Assembly (NCBI RefSeq): GCF_015553355.1
Contig: NZ_JADNGN010000024.1
Span: 1-36,096, forward strand
Direction of reading: 5' to 3'
DNA from: Collinsella aerofaciens
Lineage (GTDB): Bacteria > Actinomycetota > Coriobacteriia > Coriobacteriales > Coriobacteriaceae
DNA length: 36,096 bases
The notes beneath the pieces are model-generated. The model worked only from the letters and a program-made list of their open reading frames with translations. It did no database searches and had not been told where the DNA came from. A program made the translations under genes and the position numbers. Of this stretch, positions 7,800 to 14,724 are shown piece by piece (the first letter of the stretch is position 1; each line of letters begins with the position of its first letter).

Positions 7800-7834
7800 A
7801 TGTCTGAGTAGTTCTTTTTAGAGGAGGAAATGTA

Positions 7835-9724
7835 ATGAACGGAGTTTTGCTCATGGTTGTGGCTGCGGCGGTGCTCGCCTGCGGCTATCTGGGCTACGGC
7901 CGCTGGTTGGCCAACAAGTGGGGCGTTGACAAAGAGGCCCTCACGCCGGCCAAGCGCATGAAGGACGGCAAGAGCTTCTCGCCCGTCTCCGCCTTCACCG
8001 CGTTCTCGCACCAGTTCAGCTCGATCTGCGGTGCTGGCCCTGTTACGGGTACGATCGTCGCCATGGCCTTTGGCTGGCTGCCCGTCGTGCTCTGGGTCCT
8101 CGTCGGCGGCATCTTCTTTGGCGCCGTCCACGACTTTGGCGCCCTGTACGCCTCGATGAAGAACAACGGCAAGTCCCTGGCCCAGCTCATCGAGAAGTAC
8201 ATCGGCAAGACCGGCCGTCGCCTGTTCCTGCTGTTCTGCTGGCTGTTCTGCATCATTGTCATCGCCGCCTTCACCGACATGGTCTGCAAGACGTTCATGT
8301 TCACCCCGGCCGTTGACGCTTCTGGTGCTGCTACCGGTGCCATCGACTTCACCAAGTCCTATGCCGCCGGCTGCGCTGGTACCATCTCCATCCTGTTCAC
8401 CTTCGTCGCTATCGCCTTTGGTTGGGCCCAGAAGAAGTTCAACCTCACCGGCGCTGCCGAGTTCATCACCGGCGTGGTCCTCATGGTTCTCATGTTCGCC
8501 GTCGGTATGCAGTTCCCGGTCTACCTGGATAAGTTCCAGTGGTTCGCCGTCGTCATGGTCTACCTGGTCTTCGCTGGCGCTATGCCCATCCAGATGCTCA
8601 AGACTCCGCGTGACTACCTCACTTCCATCATGATGATCGTCATGATCGTCTGCGCTGTCCTCGGCATCGTCGTCCTGGGCGTCAACGGTCAGGCCACTAT
8701 CACCGCTCCGGTCTTTACCGGCTTCTCCACTGCCTCCGGCATGATGTTCCCGGTCCTGTTTGTCTCCGTTGCTTGCGGTGCTCTCTCCGGTTTCCACAGC
8801 CTCGTTTCTTCCGGCACCTCTTCTAAGCAGGTCGAGAAGGAGCAGGACGCCGTCAAGGTCGGTTACGGTGCAATGATCGTCGAGTCCTTCGTCGGCATCC
8901 TTGCCATCATCGTCGCCGGCATCATGTTCTCCGATATGAACACCGCCGGTACCGGCGTCCTCAACGCCGGTGTCGCTTCCACCCCGTTCCAGATCTTCGC
9001 CGCTGGTATCTCCCGCGGTATGCAGGCCTTCGGTGTTGACGGCACGCTCGCTACCGTCTTCATGACCATGAACGTCTCCGCTCTGGCCCTGACCTCGCTC
9101 GACGCCGTCGCCCGCATCGCCCGCACCTCGTTCTCCGAGTTCTTTGCCCAGACCAACGACGCCCTGGCCATCGAGTCCAAGGCCGGCTACATGAAGGTCC
9201 TCGGCAACCCCTGGTTCGCCACGGTCGTCACCCTGCTTCCCGGTCTCGCCCTCGCTTTTGGTGGCTATGCCAACATCTGGCCGCTCTTTGGTGCTTCCAA
9301 CCAGCTGCTCGGCGGCATGACCATGATCACCCTCGCCGTGTTCTGCAAGTGCACCGGCCGCAAGGGCTGGATGCTCTACGTGCCCGTCGCCTTCCTGCTC
9401 TGCTGCACCTTCACCTCGCTGGTCCAGAGCGCCATGGGCTGCATGGCCGCTGTCCAGGCTTACGGCTTCTTCGGCACCATCCCGGCTACCGCCACCACGG
9501 CCGCCGTCTCCGTCGCCGCCACCAAGGGCCTGCAGCTTGTCTTCGCTGTCCTGCTGATGGTCCTGGGCCTCATCGTCGCCGTCAACTGCCTCAAGGAGTT
9601 CTTCGGCAAGGAGGCTGGCTCCATGCCTGATGAGGAGCCCGAGTGGTCCGAGATGGGCAAGGCCGAGTACGGTCGCGCCGCTGCCGCCGAGGCTCCCGCT
9701 GACGCCGAGGCCGTCAAGGCCTAG
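7835..9724 (+). CDS. cstA: CstA family carbon-starvation / pyruvate transporter
   Basis: This is a polytopic membrane protein of 629 aa in the CstA/BtsT family, whose characterised E. coli members import pyruvate (BtsT, CstA) and have been linked to peptide uptake. Features are the N-terminal GYGRWLANKWGVD, the conserved FSSICGAGPVTG and VGGIFFGAVHDFGALYASMKNNGKSL segments, many hydrophobic helices, and a short acidic, Ala-rich cytoplasmic tail. It is shorter than E. coli CstA (about 700 aa), like many Gram-positive members. AGGAGG stands seven bases before the ATG. Codons are strongly biased to C-ending forms, unlike the acpS operon, suggesting high expression. Expression is probably controlled by the leader at 7593-7799. 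Substrate in this organism is inferred only. Confidence 0.9.
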   Translation: MNGVLLMVVAAAVLACGYLGYGRWLANKWGVDKEALTPAKRMKDGKSFSPVSAFTAFSHQFSSICGAGPVTGTIVAMAFGWLPVVLWVLVGGIFFGAVHDFGALYASMKNNGKSLAQLIEKYIGKTGRRLFLLFCWLFCIIVIAAFTDMVCKTFMFTPAVDASGAATGAIDFTKSYAAGCAGTISILFTFVAIAFGWAQKKFNLTGAAEFITGVVLMVLMFAVGMQFPVYLDKFQWFAVVMVYLVFAGAMPIQMLKTPRDYLTSIMMIVMIVCAVLGIVVLGVNGQATITAPVFTGFSTASGMMFPVLFVSVACGALSGFHSLVSSGTSSKQVEKEQDAVKVGYGAMIVESFVGILAIIVAGIMFSDMNTAGTGVLNAGVASTPFQIFAAGISRGMQAFGVDGTLATVFMTMNVSALALTSLDAVARIARTSFSEFFAQTNDALAIESKAGYMKVLGNPWFATVVTLLPGLALAFGGYANIWPLFGASNQLLGGMTMITLAVFCKCTGRKGWMLYVPVAFLLCCTFTSLVQSAMGCMAAVQAYGFFGTIPATATTAAVSVAATKGLQLVFAVLLMVLGLIVAVNCLKEFFGKEAGSMPDEEPEWSEMGKAEYGRAAAAEAPADAEAVKA

Positions 9725-9763
9725 TCGGTCGGACGGGTTGAATCTCCCATCCATTTGACTCGG

Positions 9764-9802
9764 AAAGACCGGGTCCGCGACTTCGCGGGCTCGGTCTTTT
9801 TT
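9764..9802 (+). terminator. Terminator of cstA
   Basis: A 15-bp stem with two G-U pairs (9765-9779 with 9784-9798, loop ACTT) runs into six T, 40 bases after the cstA stop. Confidence 0.88.
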
Positions 9803-9820
9803 CATGCAAAAGTGGGTGAC

Positions 9821-9840
9821 GCTCGAGTGTGCTCGAGTGT
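9821..9840. repeat. Two tandem copies of a 10-bp sequence
   Basis: GCTCGAGTGT occurs twice head to tail in the region before the JetD-like gene. It could be a regulator site or chance; no more can be said. Confidence 0.4.
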
Positions 9841-9917
9841 TCTCGCAGATGTTTTGCATGGATAAGGGCGCGCGTTGTACCATATAAACGTATATGTGTA
9901 CATATGAAAGGGGCCCC

Positions 9918-12101
9918 GTGGCCAAGACGGTATATTCCGATAACCAAAATAATGTCGATGCCCTGGCTGAGCGTCTGAGCAGCCAGACATCGCTTTCTGC
10001 TGAGCGTGCCAAGCTGGTTGCCTACGACCTGCTCTGCCGCAAGGCACTCAAGATTAAGTCGAGCGCGCTGGCGCAGATTTTCCGCTCCGTCGATAAGGAA
10101 TGTGACACCAAGGCGATGCGCGATGAGCTTATCGCGGCAAATATCGTGACCAAGATCGAGGGTAGCGGCATTAACGGGCGCCCGGCGTTCTATACCATCA
10201 ATGCCGAGATCCGCGATGCCCAGGAGCAGCCTGCCGAGTCCGTCGAGGATTTTGTCGTCGAGGATTCCGCTGACGTGCCTGCTGTGGAAGAAACTGCTCC
10301 GCGTGAGCATGTCGATACCGATGAGTTGCTCGATGAGAACGTCGTGCGTGCCTTTACGGCCAAGGCAGGACGCGGCGGTTTTGGTGGGGGTGGCAAGCGC
10401 GATGCGCAGCGCCGCGCCCAGCAGGAGCGCTTCCGTCGCGCCGTTGCTCAAAAGGGCGAGACGGATGCCGAGGCTGTTGAGACCGAGGTTGCTGCCGAGT
10501 CGCAGAAGCCCACGAAGGAGCAAAAGCCCGTGGAGGCCCAAGAGCCCAAGCGCCGTCGCGGTGCTCACTTTAAGGCTGCACAGCAGGATGCCGCGCGTGA
10601 GGTTGAAGAGTCTTCTGAGGTTGCAGACGATGTTGAGGAGTCTGTCAAGAAGGCTCCGGGTTCATGCCGTCCCGGACGTGGTTTTGCGGGGCGCGCGTAT
10701 CCCGTAAGGCGTCAGGAGAAGAGCGAACCGGCTTCGACCACTCAGGGCGAGAAGGACGAGAAGGCCGTTGAGCCGGTGGCTCGCGAGCAAAAGCCTGTTG
10801 AGCCGCAGCTTGAGGTTGATGCCGAGGCCAAGGGCCAGCAGCCTACTGATGAGCAGACGGAGCAGGGCGCGTCGAGCAAGCCTCGCCGCCGTCGCCATCG
10901 TGGGGGCCGCAGTTCCCATGCCGAGACTGCGGCCGAGAAGACCACGCCGCAGAACGAGGATGCGAAGGCCGAGGTTTCTTCGGGGCAGCCTAAGCGCCAG
11001 CCGGCGAAGGAGAGCAAGTCCGTTCGTCCGCAGAAGCAGGCGTCTATGCCGAAGCGCGAGCGCAATTCCCAGGGCGATTCTAAGCGCAAGTCTCAGAGGA
11101 AGCCGGAGTCTGCCGCAGCAGATACTGCTGCCCAGCAGCCCAAGTCGGCCGTTCACGGCGAGGCCTCGGCGTTTGCCCTTGCCCGCGTTTTAGGCAGGCA
11201 GCTGCTCAAAGTTGTCCCTACGCCCACGGCGCTCTCTAAGATCAAGGAGCAGCAGACACAGATCGTAAAGGTCGAGGGCAAGGACGGCAAAAAGGCTCCG
11301 CAGCGCACTCAGCACAACGAGATGTCCAACCGCAAGATTGCCGAGGAAATCGCAATCATCCAGGCTTGGATCGAGCAGAACCGAGGTGCCGATACGCCGG
11401 TTGCCTCGCGCCGCCAGCGTGCCTACCAGATCTTTAACGACGAGAAGGCTTTTGACGGCAAGCACGGTGAGCGCTTGATCAGGCGTATGACCGAAAAGGG
11501 CATCAGCATGCAGGCGATCAAGGTCGCCCCCAATCGCCCCGTGCACTTTACGGGCTTCTTTACGCTGGGCGCCGACAAGCCGTTCATTATGGTCGAGAAC
11601 CTGGACACCTACGACGAGATCGTCAAGCTGCTGCGTGGCCGCAAGCACGCCAAGCTCTTTGGCATCAAGGTGGGCGGCGTGATTTTTGGCGGCGGATGCA
11701 AGGCGAGCGTCTCGCATGCCCTGGACGATTATCTGGCTGAGATTGGCTATCGCTTTAACTACGTCTACTACGTAGGCGATATCGATCGCGAGGGCGCGCG
11801 CATTGTCGAGCAGGCTCGCAATGCCAATGTGGTTGAGATTCGCCTGCATGCCGGCATGTACCGTGCCATGCTCGCCGAGCATAAGCGTCGCGTGAAGGCC
11901 GGCGGCGAGTGCGAGCCCGCGGCTGCCAACCAGGGCGTGCCGCAGAACCTGGCGGCGACGATCAAGGATCTGCCCATGGTCACGCGCGTGCAGTTCCGCA
12001 ACGTGCTGCGCGAGGGCGGGCGCATTCCGCAGGAGATTCTGATGACCGCAGACTATCGGGATGGCGACTCGGGAAGCTTCGATCGCATGCTGAACAATTA
12101 G
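9918..12101 (+). CDS. JetD-like Toprim (DUF2220-type) protein with long charged linker
   Basis: The GTG at 9918 is preferred over the ATG at 9894 because GAAAGGGG lies directly upstream, giving 727 aa. Residues ~1-90 look like a winged-helix domain (ALAQIFRSVD, GINGRPAFYTIN). Residues ~90-430 are low complexity, rich in Glu, Lys, Gln, Pro, Ala and Arg, probably disordered. Residues ~470-727 resemble the C-terminal domain of Wadjet JetD: SRRQRAYQIFNDEKAFD, E560 in MVENLDTY, GGGCKASVSHAL, and the Toprim metal motif D621-I-D623 in YYVGDIDREG. In Wadjet, JetD is the nuclease that cleaves plasmids loaded by the JetABC SMC complex. No jetA, jetB or jetC lies in the window. The active-site acids are present, so nuclease activity is plausible but unproven. 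Confidence 0.65.
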   Translation: MAKTVYSDNQNNVDALAERLSSQTSLSAERAKLVAYDLLCRKALKIKSSALAQIFRSVDKECDTKAMRDELIAANIVTKIEGSGINGRPAFYTINAEIRDAQEQPAESVEDFVVEDSADVPAVEETAPREHVDTDELLDENVVRAFTAKAGRGGFGGGGKRDAQRRAQQERFRRAVAQKGETDAEAVETEVAAESQKPTKEQKPVEAQEPKRRRGAHFKAAQQDAAREVEESSEVADDVEESVKKAPGSCRPGRGFAGRAYPVRRQEKSEPASTTQGEKDEKAVEPVAREQKPVEPQLEVDAEAKGQQPTDEQTEQGASSKPRRRRHRGGRSSHAETAAEKTTPQNEDAKAEVSSGQPKRQPAKESKSVRPQKQASMPKRERNSQGDSKRKSQRKPESAAADTAAQQPKSAVHGEASAFALARVLGRQLLKVVPTPTALSKIKEQQTQIVKVEGKDGKKAPQRTQHNEMSNRKIAEEIAIIQAWIEQNRGADTPVASRRQRAYQIFNDEKAFDGKHGERLIRRMTEKGISMQAIKVAPNRPVHFTGFFTLGADKPFIMVENLDTYDEIVKLLRGRKHAKLFGIKVGGVIFGGGCKASVSHALDDYLAEIGYRFNYVYYVGDIDREGARIVEQARNANVVEIRLHAGMYRAMLAEHKRRVKAGGECEPAAANQGVPQNLAATIKDLPMVTRVQFRNVLREGGRIPQEILMTADYRDGDSGSFDRMLNN

Positions 12102-12103
12102 CT

Positions 12104-12130
12104 CCGCCGTTCTACCGAACGGCGGTCTTC
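12104..12130 (+). terminator. Terminator of the JetD-like gene
   Basis: A 9-bp perfect stem (12104-12112 with 12117-12125, loop TACC) is followed by TCTTCTT, three bases after the stop codon. Confidence 0.75.
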
Positions 12131-12170
12131 TTGACGCTGCGAGGGGCCCTGGCACGTCCAAAACATCGAG

Positions 12171-12232
12171 GTTAAGTGGCCTCCTGTTCGTGCGGAACTC
12201 GCGACAAACTTAATGCCCGGCCCGTCGGGGCC
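12171..12232 (+). repeat. Truncated copy of the long hairpin repeat (copy 4)
   Basis: Only the right half is present: TTAAGTGGCC from the inner hairpin, GTGCGGAACTCGCGA at 12190-12204, and the start of a right arm. No matching left strand or left arm exists upstream, so this is a remnant cut near the inner loop. Confidence 0.65.
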
Positions 12233-12383
12233 ACACGCCATTTTGTAGATGACGGCTCGCTTTTCGGAACGGGGCTGATATTTTCTTGATGTTAGGCGCT
12301 CTTGGTCCTAATGGGCTTGGGGCGCCTTCGCGTTTCCTCAGCTCCGCACCCTTGCGGGTTCGAATTCCTCCGCTTGCCCACAA

Positions 12384-12418
12384 GAAAGCGCTCCAGGTTC
12401 ATAAGGGCCTGGAGCGCT
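12384..12418 (-). terminator. Terminator of tRNA-Gln
   Basis: On the minus strand, an 11-bp perfect stem (12387-12397 with 12408-12418) is followed by TTTCTTG, just downstream of the tRNA 3' end. Confidence 0.65.
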
Positions 12419-12431
12419 GTGTTCTTAAGGG

Positions 12432-12503
12432 CTGGGACGGAGGGATTCGAACCCCCAACAGCCGGCACCAAAAACCGGAGTTCTACCGTTGAACTACGTC
12501 CCA
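12432..12503 (-). tRNA. tRNA-Gln (anticodon TTG)
   Basis: The 72-nt minus-strand sequence folds into a complete cloverleaf. The acceptor stem is TGGGACG/CGTCCCA with the U1-A72 pair usual for tRNA-Gln and discriminator G73. The D arm is GTTC/GAAC. The anticodon stem is CCGGT/GCCGG with loop TTTTGGT, giving anticodon TTG. The T loop is TTCGAAT. CCA is not encoded. Confidence 0.92.
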
Positions 12504-12541
12504 ATGTGTGGTGTTGCCCAAAAGCAACTCGTTTAGTTTAC

Positions 12542-13447
12542 CTAATCTGCGAGGGCATCGCAAACGCCATCGAGCAGGCGTACGGCGAGTGTCTGCGCGT
12601 CGCTGGCCGTGAAGGTGCCGTTGTAGCGCGTCATGCCCGTGAGCTCAATGCGAATGCGTGCCGGCTTCTGCTGCGCGGCGACATTGGCAGTGCGGATGCG
12701 CTGGGCCAGGTTGTGGCACTCGGCGAGGGCGATCGTGGCGCGCGGCGCTGCATCTGCGGGCAGCTCATCGCTTGCGATTTCGAGCACTAGGTCAACGTCG
12801 GTTGGGACCTCGGAGTCGCAGAGCATCATGCCGCTGTTGTCGGTCGTTGCCGTGGCGATATTCCACATGCGCGACGCAACGCTGCGTGCGATGGGGTCCT
12901 CGCCGATAACGGCAATCTGGAAGCGCTCGAGCACGTTGGCGGCGCGAGCAAAACCGATACGGGACTCGGCTTCGGTGACCGAGGGCTTGCCCTCCCACAC
13001 ATGGTGCAGGCGGTTGATGTAGGCGTAGGTGTCCTGGAAGGCCATGCCGTCGGCAAACAGGCCGACATTTTCCTGGAACTGCTGCAGGGCGGCCTCGGTA
13101 TGCGGACCAAAGTAGCCGTCGTCTTCGCCACAGGCAAAGCCCAAAACGTTGAGAGCGCGCTGCAGGGCCTGCACATCGGCGCCATGGAAATTGGGCATGC
13201 GCAGATAGAGAGTGCGGTCGCCCAGCTTATACGAAGCGTCTACAAGGGCGCTCCAGCAGGGGATATCGACGGCATGACCGGCAGCAAGGCCGCTGTCGAG
13301 CCTGAAGGTGCTGACGGCCTGCTCAGTGGTGGCTCCAAAGTACTTGTCGGTGACTTCGGCGGCATCAATCGTGTAGCCGAGCTGCAGGAGACGAGACTGC
13401 ACGTCTTCGACGGCTGCTCCTTGCATGCCCGTTGTAATAGGTTCCAT
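12542..13447 (-). CDS. Cytoplasmic protein with two peptidoglycan-binding-like domains
   Basis: This 301-aa protein has two PG_binding_1-type repeats at about residues 8-65 and 82-140. Each shows the pattern of LQxxLxxLGY followed by DGYFGPxTEAALxxFQ (the second reads ALQRALNVLGFACGEDDGYFGPHTEAALQQFQ in two segments). Residues ~175-301 form an alpha/beta domain I cannot assign. Its position suggests a degenerate amidase_3 fold, but the usual zinc-binding His/Glu residues are not evident. There is no signal peptide. The mycobacterial cell-wall regulator CwlM is also a cytoplasmic protein with two such domains plus an amidase-like domain, so a regulatory role is possible. AAAGGGG precedes the ATG. 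A candidate promoter is TTGTCT (13499-13504) with TAGTAC (13475-13480) on the minus strand. Confidence 0.75.
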   Translation of the reverse strand: MEPITTGMQGAAVEDVQSRLLQLGYTIDAAEVTDKYFGATTEQAVSTFRLDSGLAAGHAVDIPCWSALVDASYKLGDRTLYLRMPNFHGADVQALQRALNVLGFACGEDDGYFGPHTEAALQQFQENVGLFADGMAFQDTYAYINRLHHVWEGKPSVTEAESRIGFARAANVLERFQIAVIGEDPIARSVASRMWNIATATTDNSGMMLCDSEVPTDVDLVLEIASDELPADAAPRATIALAECHNLAQRIRTANVAAQQKPARIRIELTGMTRYNGTFTASDAQTLAVRLLDGVCDALAD

Positions 13448-13474
13448 GAACGAACCCCTTTCGGCGTACCATTC

Positions 13475-13504
13475 GTACTATTTGAGCGTCTGTCGGATAG
13501 ACAA
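13475..13504 (-). promoter_or_regulatory. Candidate promoter of the peptidoglycan-binding protein gene
   Basis: On the minus strand TTGTCT (13499-13504) is followed after 18 bp by TAGTAC (13475-13480), about 28 bases before the start codon. The match to the -10 consensus is modest. Confidence 0.35.
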
Positions 13505-13585
13505 CGCAAAGGGATGCATAAACATGCACTCAACAGTGTAACAAGTTGTGCCTAAATACGCTGCTGACAGATTTTATAACCCCCG

Positions 13586-14611
13586 TTAGTTAAGGCGCTC
13601 CACAAAGAAATCTGCCATGGAGAGGAACAGCTCGCGTGCGTGCGGATCAAGCTCAACGTTCTCGATGGCCGCTTTGGCCTTAGCGGTCAGGTCGAGCGCG
13701 TAAGTGTGGGCGTAATCGATAGAGCCGGTCTCCTGGAAGATCTCCACGGCGCGTGCGAGCTGCGCGGGATCATCGGTGCCCGAGGAAAGAATCGCCTCGA
13801 CCTCGTCGTGGTGGCGCTCATCAGAGAGGGCGTGTACGGCGACAAGCGTGCGCTTGCCCTCGGTGATGTCGGTGCGGAAGTCCTTGTTGGCGGCTTCCTT
13901 AGTGCCGACAAGGTTGAGCAGGTCGTCCTGAATCTGAAAGGCAAGGCCTGTGTGTAGGCCAAAGGCGCGCAGCGCTTCGATTTGCTCATCGCTGCCGCCG
14001 CCGATAATGGCTCCGGCGGCAAGCGGCGTGGCTCCGCTGTAAAACGCGGTCTTGTGCGTCGCCATGTCCAGGTAGTCATCAACCGAGATATCAAAGCGCC
14101 CGTCACGGACCCAACCCAGGTCGAGTGCTTGACCCTCAATGGTGCGGACGATCATCTCGGTAAGCTCGTGGAGCACGCGCAGCTTCACGTCGGACTCCAG
14201 CGTAGGGTCGTCGAGAACCGTCTTGGTGACCATGGTGAGCGCCAGGTCGCCACAATTGATGGCAAGGCCCGTGCCCTCGGTAAGGTGCATGCAGGGCTTG
14301 CCTCGACGAAGCTGTCCGTTGTCGGCGATGTCGTCGTGGATCAGCGCGCCCGACTGGAAATGCTCGATGGCTGCCGCGGCGCTGCGGGCACTCTCAAAGC
14401 TACCGCCCACTGCGGTTGCGGCGAGCATGCAGATAAGCGGGCGGTGGCGCTTGCCGGCGTTGGCCGTAAAAGCCGAGAGCGGCGCGTACAGGTAGCGCTC
14501 GATATCGGCAGAGGTCGCCTGTCCGTCAAAGAACGTGGCCAGATAGTCGTTAATCTGGTCAAAGTGCTGGGCTAAAAAGCTGGTAAACGGACTGGACACG
14601 GGTTCTCGCAT
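13586..14611 (-). CDS. Polyprenyl diphosphate synthase (trans-isoprenyl diphosphate synthase)
   Basis: This enzyme condenses isopentenyl diphosphate with an allylic diphosphate to make a C15-C40+ isoprenoid chain, probably for quinones or cell-wall lipids. The first Asp-rich motif is intact (IHDDIADNGQLRRGKP). The second is DDLLN in FQIQDDLLNLVGT, with Asn in place of the last Asp. GKRHRP and KTA are also present. The ATG at 14611 gives 341 aa; an in-frame ATG at 14650 adds 13 residues, and neither has a clear ribosome binding site. A minus-strand TATTAC-like -10 near 14635 would favour the shorter form. Chain length cannot be read from sequence with confidence. It is 138 bp upstream of the peptidoglycan-binding gene on the same strand. 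Confidence 0.88.
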   Translation of the reverse strand: MREPVSSPFTSFLAQHFDQINDYLATFFDGQATSADIERYLYAPLSAFTANAGKRHRPLICMLAATAVGGSFESARSAAAAIEHFQSGALIHDDIADNGQLRRGKPCMHLTEGTGLAINCGDLALTMVTKTVLDDPTLESDVKLRVLHELTEMIVRTIEGQALDLGWVRDGRFDISVDDYLDMATHKTAFYSGATPLAAGAIIGGGSDEQIEALRAFGLHTGLAFQIQDDLLNLVGTKEAANKDFRTDITEGKRTLVAVHALSDERHHDEVEAILSSGTDDPAQLARAVEIFQETGSIDYAHTYALDLTAKAKAAIENVELDPHARELFLSMADFFVERLN

Positions 14612-14724
14612 TCTTTCTGAGGTTGCATTGGTGTAATATGCAGACAACATATTGCCACATCAGGGCGTTTGGCGCGGCAGTTTTGGCGATTTAGGACAAC
14701 GGGCGTGCGTTTGATAGAGCGCGC

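Noticed and set aside
9894-9917. ATG start for the JetD-like gene eight codons upstream.
   Set aside because: The GAAAGGGG ribosome binding site lies between it and the GTG at 9918, so the site would be inside the coding region.
7790-10012. A 740-codon open frame on the minus strand.
   Set aside because: It is antisense to cstA, and its product is an artificial Gly/Asp/Glu/His-rich sequence created by the C-ending codon bias of cstA. No ribosome binding site or known domain is seen.
9918-12101. Full Wadjet defence system.
   Set aside because: Only a JetD-like protein is present; both flanks are ordinary genes without SMC, kleisin or JetC-like products.
12290-12380. Possible second tRNA on the plus strand, from a GGGTTCGAATTCC T-arm-like segment.
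   Set aside because: The T stem has a mismatch, the acceptor ends do not pair, and no acceptable anticodon arm with T33 could be drawn. At most a remnant.
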